Shown here: piece by piece, positions 23,092 through 35,052 of the stretch
Layout of the letters: each line of letters begins with the position of its first letter
How positions within the stretch are numbered: position 1 is the first letter of the stretch
From: Chanos chanos
Taxonomy: Eukaryota > Chordata > Actinopteri > Gonorynchiformes > Chanidae
Length of the DNA stretch: 64,000 nucleotides
Direction of reading: 5' to 3'
Assembly: GCF_902362185.1 (NCBI RefSeq)
Contig: NC_044501.1
Location: 13,589,481 to 13,653,480, forward strand
Program-made: the position numbers and the translations under genes
Notes under the pieces: generated by a model
Seen by the model: the letters and a program-made list of their open reading frames with translations, nothing else
Databases searched by the model: none
What the model was told of the DNA's origin: nothing

Positions 23092-26000
23092 ATGGAGTCT
23101 AGACCTCACACAGTAAAGCTTCGCCACCTGCTCACACTGTTCCTCAGTATCTCGACTTCTCTGGGGCTCCATCCAGGTAAACCATCAAAATTCCTATCAT
23201 AGACTCAAAGGTAAAGACCTCAGACTACAGTTCTGAGTTCTTGGTTCTCAGTTCTCAGTTCTGAGTTGTTCATCTGAAGTTCTGCAGTGACTCTGTCATT
23301 ACTGTCAGCCCCGTTACCCAGATGATTCATCTGTCCGTTTGCTTTGTCCCCTGGTCTCTGAATGTTCCAGTGTTCCTCAGTCGACCGGATGCCACGCGGG
23401 TACTTCTACATCGGGCACGGCGTGCCAACTCTTTCTTGGAGGAGCTGAAAGTGGGTGACCTGGAGAGAGAGTGTCTGGAGGAAACGTGTTCGTACGAAGA
23501 GGCAAAGGAGATTTTTTCTGTCCCAGAGCAACTGGTAAGGAAAGAAAGAGGACCAGTCTTTTGTTAAACAGCTTGGCATGAGTAATGTCACAGGGTGTCT
23601 TATGGACAAATGTTAATGTGTTCTAATCTTACTGAGATGAACATTTCATACAGAATTTTCATGGCTAAAAAAACCCTGTTTTTTCAAGAATCCACTGTTG
23701 ATTGCCGTAATTTACTGCATTCTCTTCAACTCTAACTTACATTCTTCTGGCCTATCAGGATCGTTTTTGGAAGACATACTCAGGTATTTGGTTCATTTAT
23801 CACATGTCTACCGTTTGTTTTGTAAACAAGGTTTTGGAAGGTCTCTATTCGGAGATTCAGTGATTGCAGTTCTACTAATGTGGATTTAAATTCTTCTGGT
23901 TCTTGTCTTAAAAACTGATGTGTGATATCTGCAGAGGTTGACCAGTGCGAGTCTTCACCGTGTCAGAATGGTGCCACTTGTATGGACCAGAGAGATGCTT
24001 ACATTTGTATGTGTCCAGTCAACTTTGAGGGTCGTAACTGTGAGAAAGGTAAGGTAAATCCACAGCTAATTCTTTAGACATAGTCAAAAAAAAAAGGTGT
24101 CTCTCAAAGAACGATGGGATAGGCAAAGGTAAAAGGACAACAGGTCACTTTGGCTGTCTCATGCCTTTTAAATATTAATATAACAATTATAGAAAAGTAC
24201 AGAGACTTTGTCTATGAAAAATGTGTCTTAAAATGATATTTGTATCTATTAAAACATCTCTGAATTTTTACAAATGTATCCAGCGCATGTAATACAGCAG
24301 ATCCTTGAAAGAAGAGGGTCAGTCTTCAGGGATGGTCCTCTGTCTTTCAGTGGTCGATTTAAGATCGCTGCTGAAACAAAACCTTTGATACAACGACTCT
24401 GAGTCAGTGACTCACCACACAACAGCACTAAAAGGCTGGACATTATAAAACCAAGGCCGAGACTTTGAAACTGTCCTCAAAATGCATTTGACTAATATCT
24501 CAATAGATTCTCTCTTTACATCTCCCATTTTGTTCCTTCTTCCCCACAGCAAGACAGAAGTCACTGGACTGTCTGTACAAGAACGGAGGGTGTGAGCACT
24601 TTTGTGTAGAGACCAGTATGTCCACCCATTGTGAGTGTGCACCAGGCTACAGTCTCAGCCAGGACAACAGCAGCTGTATACCTCAAGGTGTGTGTGAGTG
24701 TGTGTGTCTGTGTGTATTTACCCAGTTAGAGCTATTCTCTGTTACATTTGTAAAGACTGAGTGTAATTCCATGCTGTATGAGTTAAAAATGCTGAAATCC
24801 TAAAGACTACTTTCTTCTCAGTGGCTTTCCCTTGTGGCAGATTGGTGCCAACAACCCAAAGTGTGGGCCCTAGGATTGTTAGAGGCGATATTTGCCCCAA
24901 AGGCCAGTGCCCATGGCAGGTGGAGTATAACATAGTCTTTTTTTGTTTGTTTGTTTGCTTGTTTGTTTGAACTCTCAAATATGATACGGTCAATAAAGTG
25001 TTCTAATATTGTTCATAATGGACAATGATGTCTAACCTGAAATGGACGCCCAACTGTTTTGCTTTTTCACGGTTTTAAAGTTTCTCATTTTTCCGTCGTC
25101 TTTAAATATCACCTCGCCTCCTTTTCGACAGGCTTTACTGGAGTACGGCGGTCTTTATAAATGTGGCGCGATTGTTGTGAATGATCGGTGGATGCTCACA
25201 GCTGCTCACTGTGTCTGGCAAATGCACACCTCTCAACTGCAGATCACAGTGGGTGAGTAGATTCAAGATTCAAGAACTTTATTGTCATCGTGCAAGCGCA
25301 ACGAAATTGCTGCTGTGCCATCCCCAACCAGATCATTACATGAGACTCACACACATTTACATAAAAAAGTAGAAATATGAAATTATAAATATAAATATCA
25401 GCAATAAAATAAGAAATATAAATATTAGCGATAAAAAAGTACAGAATCTATGCAATATAAGTACGAAAATAAACAATGTAAAGTATAAAACAGTTAACGA
25501 TAAATACAGGTATGACCACACAGTGTTCGCTCTTACCGCCCCATCGCTAAAGCAAGAGACTTCAACTCAAACAGACATAAAGCTTCTAACACCTGCCCAT
25601 CCTTTGTGGAGTTTCATATTTGCGACTGGTGTTGTTCTGTGTTGTCAGTTAGGAAAAAATGAAAGGAAATACGCAGGCAAACCTAACGCACAGTACCAAG
25701 AGAACGATATCTGTCCGCACTGGTCTGTTCTAACAGCGGGTCCCCTGTGTAAAATGTGTGCAGGTGAACATATCCGAGGCGTGGGCGAGAACACGGAACA
25801 GGTGAGAAAAGTGGCCGAGGTGTTTATCCATCCTCTTTACAACCACCAAACCACCGACAACGACATCGCGCTGCTGAAACTGGAGCAGCCCGTAACGCTC
25901 GGGCCTTTCGTTGTGCCCGTGTGCCTTCCCCCGACGGCCGGTACTTTCGGGCGAACCCTCGCGGCGATACGAATGTCCACCGTGAGCGGGTGGGGCCGTC

Positions 26001-26311
26001 TTGCGCAGTCAGGAGTTTCCTCCACCGTCCTTCAGAAGCTGGAGGTTCCCAGGGTACCACTGGCAGAGTGCAGGGCACATTCGGGTCTTAAGGTGACCAG
26101 GAACATGCTGTGTGCCGGGTTTAAAGAGGGCGGCCGGGACTCTTGCCAGGGCGACAGCGGCGGACCCCTGACCACACGATACAGAAATACGTCGTTCTTG
26201 ACCGGGGTGGTGAGCTGGGGGAAGGGCTGCGCCCGTTCTGGCCTCTACGGGGTCTACACTCGAGTCTCTGTTTTTGTAGAGTGGATAAACAGCACAATGG
26301 CCACAGGCTGA
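23092..26311 (+). CDS. f7l: Coagulation factor VII-like serine protease (first of three tandem F7 genes)
   Basis: Eight exons: 23092-23176, 23371-23534, 23759-23783, 23935-24048, 24550-24687, 24822-24919, 25132-25252, 25764-26311; 1293 nt, 430 aa. Order is signal peptide (1-28), propeptide ending RARR (residue 46), Gla domain (from 47; [14 protein letters not shown]), aromatic stack [11 protein letters not shown]1 (92-129), EGF2 (130-175), an activation segment with the bond Arg193-Ile194, then a trypsin domain. The catalytic triad is intact: His234 (TAAHC), Asp282 (NDIALL), Ser380 (GDSGGP), with the Asp specificity residue in [10 protein letters not shown]. The new N-terminus reads IVRG instead of IVGG. 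The Gla domain ends FSVPEQL rather than the usual FEDxxxT. As a secreted vitamin-K-dependent protease it should bind membranes through Ca2+. AATAAA lies at 26482-26487. The symbol follows zebrafish usage and is inferred from position. Confidence 0.9.
25258..25510 (-). repeat. Truncated retroposon-like repeat in f7l intron 7
   Basis: On the minus strand it ends with a GACAATAAAGTTCTTGAATC tail and a repeated TTGAATC unit, preceded by TTCGTTGCGCTTGCACGAT and an A/T-rich body. This resembles 3' tails of fish non-LTR retroposons or SINEs that mobilise with them. Family assignment is from memory, and the far boundary is approximate. Confidence 0.4.
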
Positions 26312-26481
26312 GCTGGAGGTTTTCCAAACAAATCAGAAATTTTTTCCCCTCAGCAAGATCTAAATGTTTTACATAGTTATTTGACATACTGAAAGACCTG
26401 GGCTTGGAGGGAGAAGTTCTACTGATCTATGTTTTGATTCAAATATCCATTTTTAGATGAAGTTATTCTAAATGAAACTGT

Positions 26482-26487
26482 AATAAA
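26482..26487 (+). terminator. Poly(A) signal of f7l
   Basis: AATAAA 170 bases after the stop, followed by an A-rich run near 26503-26517. Confidence 0.7.
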
Positions 26488-26828
26488 ATGATATTTATCA
26501 AATTAAAAAAAAAAAAAGGTCATTCTTTGTAATATTCAGTATATTCATTTGTGTAACAAACATCGTGCTACTAAGTTTTGACTACGTTTTAGCATTGTCT
26601 ACTCATGCTGGAATACTAATAACATCACTAATACTTAATACCAATAAAATGCTCCTGCAGCTGGACTCAGATTTTATTGGTTTTGGAAACTGTGGAATTT
26701 CTAAAAGGTGGGTAGTGAACAGGCTTTGAGCCCTGGCTTTGGGGGGGGGAGGAGTTTGACCAGACTTTGGACCCCAGATTTTGGTCCAAGGAGAAACAGG
26801 CTGTTCAGAACGGTTGTAACTGCTCAAA

Positions 26829-28704
26829 ATGCAGACCCTGCATGTGTTCTGTCTCTGGTGGAGCCTCAACTCCTGTCTCTCTGCCTCGGGTAAAAATATA
26901 AATCATAAATCTTCGTTATTATGGAAATATAACGTAAATCTTTATACGGTGTTAGTTTGATTTTATTGCTGAGTGTGGTTGCACTGCACCACTTATCGGG
27001 CCGTCCTCTAATGCTCGACTGAATACGCGTTTGCGTTTGTGTGCGCGCGCGCCTGTGTGTGTGTGTGTGCATGTGTGTGTGTGTGTACATACATGTGTGT
27101 TGCTGACTTTTTGTCTTGTAGTGTTCGTGAGACGGGATGTGGCCCACAGGGTCCTAACACGCACTAAACGTGCAAACTCAGGCTGGTTTGAGGAGCTGAA
27201 GATTGGTAATCTAGAGAGAGAATGTCTGGAGGAGAAATGCTCCTATGAGGAGGCACGGGAGGTGTTTGAGCATAAGGAGGTTACGGTCAGCATCACAAAC
27301 CAGTCATCATCGCCATCTGTGTAGTCAAAGTCTGGTCGTTATTAATGTCAATGCGACATTATGTTTCATATACTGCAGTGAGGAGGGGTAATTCCGCCTA
27401 AAATAATTGTGGACATCGTTAAAACGGCTTTTTCCACATCATTTGTACATGTTAAACTGAATGTGATCACGTGTTCAGAACAGGTGATGGTTCAGCATCG
27501 CACAGAGTTTAAAAGAGAAACAGAATGTACCGGACAAATCAAACATTCAACCCACATACCCGTGAAATATTTTATCTAGCTGATACACCAGTAAACACCG
27601 CTTGAGACCTGTTTGTACGTTTTTTGTTTCCCTCAGGACGAGTTCTGGAAAACGTACAATGGTAAGTTGATGCTTCTACAATAGGCAAATGATGATCAAT
27701 ACCCCCTGGTGTTAGTTCTCTAGCTTCACAAGACCGTATGATTGACAGTTCAGGACCACTGTCTCTCTAACCCCTGCAAGAACGACGGCAGCTGCACCAA
27801 CGAATCAGGGGCGTCCTACATGTGCATGTGTCCACCTGGGTTCAGTGGACGTAACTGCGAACTGGGTAAGTTAAGTCACTCTTATCTGTTAGCTGCTTTG
27901 TAATGTATCACTCAGAAAACTGCTCATATCTTGTTTGTTGGTAAGGTTTTCAAAAAAAACCCCAAAAACTTTTTGGCACATTATGTGGAGCTAAGGGGAA
28001 TTAAACCAATGATTGTCTTCACATGTTCAAGTGTGCACACCTTTGCTTGTTTGGTTTGTTTTGTTTGTTTTGTTCACATACATTTATGTCACAAACTAGG
28101 ATAATCCCATGAAAATGCAGATTAAGTAACTTGTTGCTCATCCTCATTTTTAAAAAATTTGATCATAAATCTTTAATTGTTTGCATTTCTTTCTGCTCCT
28201 CCTAAAAGCTGTTACCTTCCCCAAAATTTCTGAAGTAATGCGATCCAAAAACAGGAGACCCTAAAATGTGCATCAGGAGTCTATCCAATGTTCACTGAAT
28301 ATGATCAACTGTCTGGTGAAACACAAACACAACTATCTCTTTATAGAAGACACAGACGCACAAACAACTTGTTTTCGATAAACTGATATCTTAAAATGGA
28401 CGGAAGGACGAGCAGAACGTGACATTTACAAGTTCAGCGCTTATATCGACTCGTACAGTAAAACCACACCACAGGAAGAGATAAATGTCAAGTCGTAGTC
28501 TTTTCTCCTCTCCTCCAGTCACTAAGGACGTCCCTGACTCTTGTCTCTATGACAACGGGAAGTGTGAGCACTACTGCGAGGAAGAGGTGGGTAGACGTAA
28601 CTGCTCGTGTGCGGAGGGGTATTTCCTGGCCTCAGATGGTCAAAGCTGCCTAACGCATGGTAAGACTTGTCAATCATCATACGTGCATTCCATCCACGGT
28701 ATGA

Positions 28705-28746
<42 letters not shown>

Positions 28747-30120
28747 CGATCCGATGTGGTCATGACCAGAAACAGAAATGTAGTTATTCGCTATCAGTAT
28801 TGCGGTAGGGATGTTTGGAACATTTTGTTTTAGAGGGCATAACTGAATTTTAACTATTATATTGTACACACATTGATTCAGTAAGCCATTTGTGATGTTG
28901 TGAATGCTCTATTTCAGAGACCATTCCTTGTGGTAAAGTTCCTCTTCTGCAGAGTAATCTCTCTCCGAGAGGGAATCTACTGAATCCCCGGGCTCGAATA
29001 GTGGGTGGAGAACAATGCCCCAAGGGTCACTGTCCCTGGCAGGTAGGAAGAATCATTTCAAGACCTATGTGTCCGTAGAAAATTTCAGACAATTAGGGAT
29101 ACAAGACACGTTGTACGAAGATTTACTGTCCCATGATTCATTGTTTAGTTTGAAACAGCATTTTATATTTGTGTCTTAAAAAGTCTGTTTTCTGGAGTGA
29201 ATCAGAGCATCTGCATGTGCATGTGTGTGTGCGTGTGTGTCTGTGTGTGTATGTACATGCACGCTCTCATGTTGTTTACCACAGGTCTTGCTGATGTATA
29301 ATTCGAAAGGGATCTGTGGAGGTGTAATCTACAAGCCCACATGGATCCTCACTGCCTCCCACTGTCTGGAGAACTTACAAACACGGTTTCTCAAGGTCGT
29401 TGCAGGTATGAATTTTGCGTAATGGTATGACGATCATATATTGCTTGTAACATGATACATGGGCTTCAATGCATCTTGATTCCAAATACACTGCTGAGTG
29501 GTTGTGAGCGTGTAAGTGTGTGTTCCCCCATCCCGTGCCGTTTCCTGTACTTAGGTGAGCATGACCTTGACGAAAAAGAGGGCACGGAGCAGACAGTGGA
29601 GGTCGAGGAGATGTTCATGCACCCCAACTACGTCACAAAGACGGCAGACAACGACATCGCCCTGTTGCGACTCCGTCGTCCGATCACCCTCAGCCCGTAC
29701 GCCGTGCCCGTGTGCCTGCCGCGCAAAGCCATGGCCGAACGGGAGCTTTGGGCCGTGAACATGCACACGGTGAGCGGGTGGGGCAGGAGGAGCGAGGGGG
29801 GTCCCACCGCACGGATCCTTCGCCGGCTGCAGGTCCCCCGAATCCGAACACAGGAATGCGTGGAAAACAGCAATGTCACACTGACCTCTAACATGTTCTG
29901 TGCCGGATACATTGAGGGAAAGCAGGACTCGTGTAAAGGTGACAGCGGTGGACCACTGGTTACCCACTATAGGAAGACCTGGTTCCTTTTGGGTATCGTC
30001 AGCTGGGGAAAGGGATGTGCTCGTCCAGGGAACTATGGCATATACACGCGTGTGTCTAACTACCTTCAGTGGATCCAAAATGTTGTGTCGACGCCGGCTG
30101 TTAACCCCACAGTGACATAG
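26829..30120 (+). CDS. f7: Coagulation factor VII
   Basis: Eight exons: 26829-26889, 27122-27285, 27637-27661, 27749-27865, 28519-28659, 28918-29042, 29285-29405, 29555-30120; 1320 nt, 439 aa. Factor VII is the plasma protease that binds tissue factor and activates factors IX and X. The signal peptide is residues 1-20 and the propeptide ends TRTKR (37). The Gla domain starts [20 protein letters not shown], followed by [11 protein letters not shown]1 (84-122) and EGF2 (123-169). The activation bond is Arg196-Ile197 ([12 protein letters not shown]). The protease domain has His237 (TASHC), Asp285 (NDIALL) and Ser382 ([12 protein letters not shown]), with no loss of key residues. It is the most conventional of the three F7 copies and the best candidate for the functional orthologue. 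Exon phases match those of f7l, f7i, f10 and proz. AATAAA lies at 30374-30379. Confidence 0.93.
27045..27100. repeat. (GT)n microsatellite in f7 intron 1
   Basis: Interrupted GT repeat ending about 20 bases before the Gla-exon acceptor. Confidence 0.8.
28708..28746. repeat. (ATT)n microsatellite in f7 intron 5
   Basis: About 12 ATT units following a T run, just after exon 5. Confidence 0.9.
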
Positions 30121-30373
30121 ATCATACCAGCCCGCAACTGAACTGCCCTGTGTCACGTGACAAGACTGGTGAAAGAGTAAAAGCAGTGAGAAAATGACTT
30201 GTCTAAAAATCAGAAGGGATAGAACAGTGTGCATCACTGTAAAATGTATCTGTTATGATTTGTATTTATATTTTTCGTGATCATTATCAACATCTTTGCT
30301 TCGTTTCGATCTGATTCCCCTTATTTTCAAACGTTTGTCTGATGGTTTGGACTGCCTTAGTATTTCACTCTGG

Positions 30374-30379
30374 AATAAA
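30374..30379 (+). terminator. Poly(A) signal of f7
   Basis: AATAAA about 250 bases after the stop. Confidence 0.7.
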
Positions 30380-30447
30380 AGATAGCTAATGTAAACTGAA
30401 GCATACTTAATGATTTCTTATTTCTTTGTGTCTGAGCAAACAATAGT

Positions 30448-30495
<48 letters not shown>

Positions 30496-31093
30496 TTTAC
30501 ATTCTTGTAATTCACAACTGTCTATATGAAATATGAAAGAAACCACTGTTATTTTCTGCTTAGGTTGACAACTAGCCTATACCTTGTGGGGAGATTGCAT
30601 TGTGGGTCCTACATCTTTTTTTTATCTGCTTGTTATTGCGCAATGTTTGAATATCTTGCTTTCTCCTGCAGAAAGTTGGTCAAACATTTAAACTGTGGAA
30701 AAGCTTACTGTATACATTCTAAGAGCAGCGATACGAGCAGTCAATACGACCCTGTTTCGACATCACTGACAATGCTGTTAAACTCAGCAGTTTGCCTTAG
30801 AACTCCACTTTCTACCATACGATTAGACTAGTTTTTTCCCCTAGTGTTAAGTATGTACATACGGCGTGTAAAGGGGGCTGAAAAGAACCTGTCAGTTATT
30901 GTTTAACTGTCTACTGTATCAATGAACGTCGGTTAAACGACCATGCTACTATTCATTGCCTCGCTGTAGCTTGAACTCAAATTACATTAAATCTATTTGC
31001 TCTGTACTGCCGATCGAACTGTGGGTGTTCACTTTTAAACCAATGACCAAAGCCTTAAAAGATTGTTTCAAAGCAAAACCAAAGAGGGTTAAA
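30380..31093. other. Spacer between f7 and f7i
   Basis: Starts with a GT then GA microsatellite (30446-30495). No gene is seen. The f7i promoter must lie in the right part. Confidence 0.5.
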
Positions 31094-34066
31094 ATGCACA
31101 CGCGTGTGGTTTGCGTGTTTTTTGTAGTTTTTCGCATCGCTGCCGGAGTAGGTAAGTAGTTTGTCGAAAATATACCGAAAAGTATTATTTAGACACTTAA
31201 TAGGCGTCCCTAATAATTGTACGGCTATCATAATAAACATGTCTGATCAGAGAAAAAAATTGGTGTTTATTGTCTTTGTTCTAACCACCTTCAGTCGTTC
31301 TCGTAAAGGACGATGCACACTCTTTCCTGGACCGCAAAAAACGTGCAAATTCAGGGTACCTCGAGGAACTAAAGCAGGGAAATCTAGAGCGCGAATGCAT
31401 CGAGGAGATCTGTAATTACGAGGAGGCCCGGGAGGTGTTTGAAGACGACACAATGACGGTGCAAGCTACTAAAATGCAAAACAGCATGCTTGGTCTGCTG
31501 AGCATTGTCATCTGTCAGAGTTACCCGAAAGCTCATTCTTTGTTTTCTTCTTCTTTTTTTTTTTTTTATATAGAAACAGTTCTGGATGACTTATCATGGT
31601 AAGAGAGCGTGATTTAACTATTTGTTTATGATTTCACTATTTGTATATTTATGTATATAACGTCAGAAAGTTTCTTTTCTTCTTCCTCTTCTTCTTCTTA
31701 TTGCTTAACCTTTATCTAATTTTAGCTCGAGTTTACTAGCATGCTACATTAGAGTGCTGGTTCTTACAGTAACTCGTAGGTTGAAATACGTTCGACCCAA
31801 AGGCAAAGGTTATGACGTCTATGATTGGTCGTTTCCATCGAGTAAAGGCAGCATTCTTTCGAACATTGAACTGAACTGAACTGAACCTTTTCTTTGCCTC
31901 CGTTTTACTTGTCCATGGATACTTTATACTTGTCCTTTATACTTATACTTTATACTGTCATTTCACAAGTTGTTTGCAGACTGAGGTGAATGAATGAATG
32001 AATATTTGGGGAAGATAGCTTTTTTTTATTTATTAATATTTGACCAAAATGGACAAGTATTTTTATTAATGCAGATTTTCCCATCAGCTCGCGAGCCATG
32101 TTTGGCGAACCCTTGCAAAAACAATGGGACGTGTATTTACTTAGGCGACACTTACCAGTGCCAGTGTCTGGAGGGTTTTGAAGGCGCATATTGTCAAGAA
32201 GGTATGATATCCCCCCTCCCTACGTTTTAATTTTGGCTTCTGTTTACCTAACAAAAAAGTCTTTACAAAAAAAACAAACAAACAAACAAAAAGAGATGTA
32301 TGGGTCTCCAAATATCTCTCATCTCTTCTTCCCCTTTGTAGTATTTGAGGACACACTGAAGTGCTTGTATCTGAATGGTGGTTGTGAGCAGTTCTGTGAC
32401 GGCTCTGGTCCTCGTCGAACCTGTGGATGTGCCCATGGTTACTCTATTGGAGAAGACGGGAAATCTTGTGTTGCTCAAGGTGTGAGAAGTGAATACATTA
32501 GTATAGCAATGATATAATTCAACTTCACTCAACACTTTTATTTCCTAAAAAAAACCTCTTGAATGTGTTAGGGAGTAATAATGAGGAGGAAGCTCTTTAT
32601 GGAAACTCAAAATGGAGAAATCTGTTGATGCTTTTGTTCTCAGAGAGTGGGTTTGGTTAAAAGAATGAAGGGGGTTGAGGAACAGTCTCTTTTTTTTCTA
32701 CAATGGAATCTGTTTATCTTACCACGGAGCGTGACTGACTTCTTATAATATGCTATCTGTGTTGTTTACTTTGCTAAATGCCTAACTTTGTCCTCACAGT
32801 CCAGTATCCCTGTGGGAAGATACCACATCAGGGCTCTAATCAGACAGGTCAGTTACAGACACGACTTGTTGGTGGAAACCAGTGCCCCAAAGGCCATTGT
32901 CCATGGCAGGTAAAGCACACTTACTCCTGATCTACACTGAAATTACTCGATGTTATTCCAGCATTATAAAGTTATAATTCCACATGATAGATTAACTTAA
33001 GGGTTCTCATGCGTCTATGCAATGAATCAGTAAGTGAGAGATTCAGTGGAAAAGCTAATGTTTTCTTTAGGTTGTTGGATCTTTAGGGTTAGATTGGGAC
33101 TTCAGGTCACTGGTTCCCATATTTGGTCATTTTACAGGTACTGTTGCAGCACAAAGGCCAAAGTCTCTGTGGTGGAGTCTTAGTGGATGATCGATGGGTG
33201 GTCACTGCTGCCCACTGCCTCGACAAGAAAAATGCAAAAGACTTAACTGTGGTTACAGGTAGAGTAGTCTGTCATGGACAGATCTGAAAATTTTGGGTTT
33301 TTGGTGGACATGCCAAAATTGTTCCTAAGTGATTGTGTAAGTATGTGCATGTATAGTGCATTATTTGACCTGAGAATTCGGTCTAAATCTGCTCTCTTGT
33401 GTAGGCGAACATGACCTTGAAGTGCAGGAAGGGTCAGAGCAGAAAATCCCAGTTTCCCAAATAATTGTGCGTGAGAGTTATGACCCCGGAAGCATGGACA
33501 GTGACCTGGCCCTGTTGCGTCTGAGTGAACCTGCTGTGTTCTCCGCCCACTCCGTGCCCATTTGCCTCCCGACACGAGCGTTTGCCGAGAGCGAGCTATC
33601 CGCCGTCCGTTTCCACAAAATCAGTGGCTGGGGACGGCGCACCGAAGGCGGGAACATCCATCTCCCTCAGAGTCCCGTTAAACCGACCTCACCCATCCTC
33701 CGTCAGCTAGACGTCCCTGTCTTGCTGACCCCTCAGTGTGCGCTCAAGAGTGGAGTGAACATCACAGACAATATGTTCTGTGCTGGTTACATGGAAGGGA
33801 ACCAGGAGTCATGCAGAGGAGATGATGGAAGCCCATTGGTGACTCAGTACAAGGGGACCTACTTCTTGAGTGGTGTGGTGTCCTGGGGTAGAGGCTGTGC
33901 CCATCCAGGCTACTATGGGATATACACCAAAGTGTCCAACTTCCTTGACTGGCTGCAGGAACGTATGGCCGCCCCTCCACCTACTCTGGTGAATGCCCAA
34001 AACCAGGCCCAGAGCCTCACTGGCTCAGCAGCGCCTCCTCTTGTTCAACAGAAGAAAATGCCATAG
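31094..34066 (+). CDS. f7i: Factor VII-like pseudo-protease (inactive factor VIIi type)
   Basis: Eight exons: 31094-31151, 31295-31458, 31574-31598, 32088-32201, 32342-32479, 32800-32909, 33138-33258, 33405-34066; 1392 nt, 463 aa. Signal (1-19), propeptide ending RKKR (36), Gla domain ([18 protein letters not shown]), [11 protein letters not shown]1 (83-120) and EGF2 (121-166) are all intact, as is a candidate activation bond Arg188-Leu189 (TRLVGG). In the protease domain His229 and Asp277 remain, but GDSGGP reads GDDGSP: the nucleophile Ser is Asp384 and a Gly of the oxyanion loop is Ser. The specificity Asp is Glu (QESC). About 14 extra residues (around [14 protein letters not shown]) follow EGG, and a Pro/Gln-rich tail of about 30 residues ends the protein. 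It should not be catalytic. In zebrafish a related F7i is described as an inhibitor of clotting, plausibly by occupying tissue factor. Poly(A) signals lie at 34304-34309 and 34319-34324. Confidence 0.92.
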
Positions 34067-34233
34067 TATGTTTTAGCCTAAGCCTGTGGTTTTTCAACTG
34101 TAGTATCACTGCTGGTTGAGCTAATCAAGGATTGATCATTAGTCAGTCAGTGGAGTCATGTGAGCTAGTGCTGAAATCGAGGGCGGGGGAGCTCTGAGGA
34201 GACAGGGAACCATTGCTAAGTCAGCGTGGGGCT

Positions 34234-34258
34234 GGGGGGGGGGGGGGGGGGGGGGGGG
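34234..34258. repeat. Poly-G tract (25 G) in the f7i 3' UTR
   Basis: Uninterrupted G25 between the f7i stop and its poly(A) signals, so it is probably transcribed. Confidence 0.85.
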
Positions 34259-34303
34259 CAGGAGTTTAAAAATACTGGCTTAAGCTTCTGCATGATTGTT
34301 AGA

Positions 34304-34324
34304 AATAAAACTGTTGGAAATAAA
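34304..34324 (+). terminator. Two poly(A) signals of f7i
   Basis: AATAAA at 34304-34309 and again at 34319-34324, about 240 bases after the stop. Confidence 0.7.
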
Positions 34325-35052
34325 GGAGATCCAAAAATGATGTGTGTTCTTTATTTATGTGTGTGTGTGTGTGTGTGGAAATAAGTACAAAAAATTATAA
34401 AATTATATATATATACACACAATATATACAAGTTGCCATATAAACATATAAAAACATACATATGTGCCTGTTGTGGTTGTTGTTGAAGTGAACTTGTAAA
34501 CTATTTTGAATTCAAGAGAAATCTGGAGTTTGTTTTACATAACATACTATGAAGATCTTCGCAAATGAAACTCACATACCCACTTTTTACAGTGTTCAGC
34601 ATTGACAGAGTAAAGTCTCTCATCACGCTGCGTAAATAATAACGCAATGGATCAGTCCTAAGAGCACTCTGGCCTGCTGTTTGTCAGGGAGATCTGATAT
34701 GATTGGGTAAGATTAGGGACTCACTGTAGGGATGTCTGTTTTCTAGGCCTGTTTGTTCTTTCCAAAGGCCTGAATTAATTTCAAAGTCCTTCAGAATAAA
34801 CTTCACTATTGCGTCTGATCACACACTTGAGGCCCCTCTCCCTCCCTCTCTCTCTCTCCCTCCCTCTCTTTCTCTTTCTCTCCAAACTTCTTGCTCTCTT
34901 TTCAATAACATTCTCTCTTTTTTTGGAGGTCATTTGAGCACCTCCCCTTCTCCCAGCTTTCACTGAGGTCATTGACTTTTTTTTTTTTTTTTTGGAGTCT
35001 GCCTTCCTGGATTCTGCTTGTGTGGAGAAGACGAGTGGTTAGAGAATCGGAC
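34325..35052. other. Spacer between f7i and f10
   Basis: Contains GT and AT simple repeats (34361-34430), a TC-rich stretch (about 34834-34930) and a T run (about 34977-34994) directly before the f10 first exon. No gene is seen. Confidence 0.5.

Noticed and set aside
25523-25763. Upstream extension of the f7l last exon
   Set aside because: An open frame continues upstream, but the family GEH start and the acceptor at 25763 place the exon start at 25764; the extra part is repeat-derived intron.
29551-30237. 228-codon minus-strand ORF in f7
   Set aside because: Antisense shadow of the conserved f7 protease exon with GC-rich third positions.
34972-35052. Upstream in-frame ATG for f10
   Set aside because: It would add a Phe-rich stretch from a T run followed by Arg-rich residues before the conserved-looking signal peptide at 35053.
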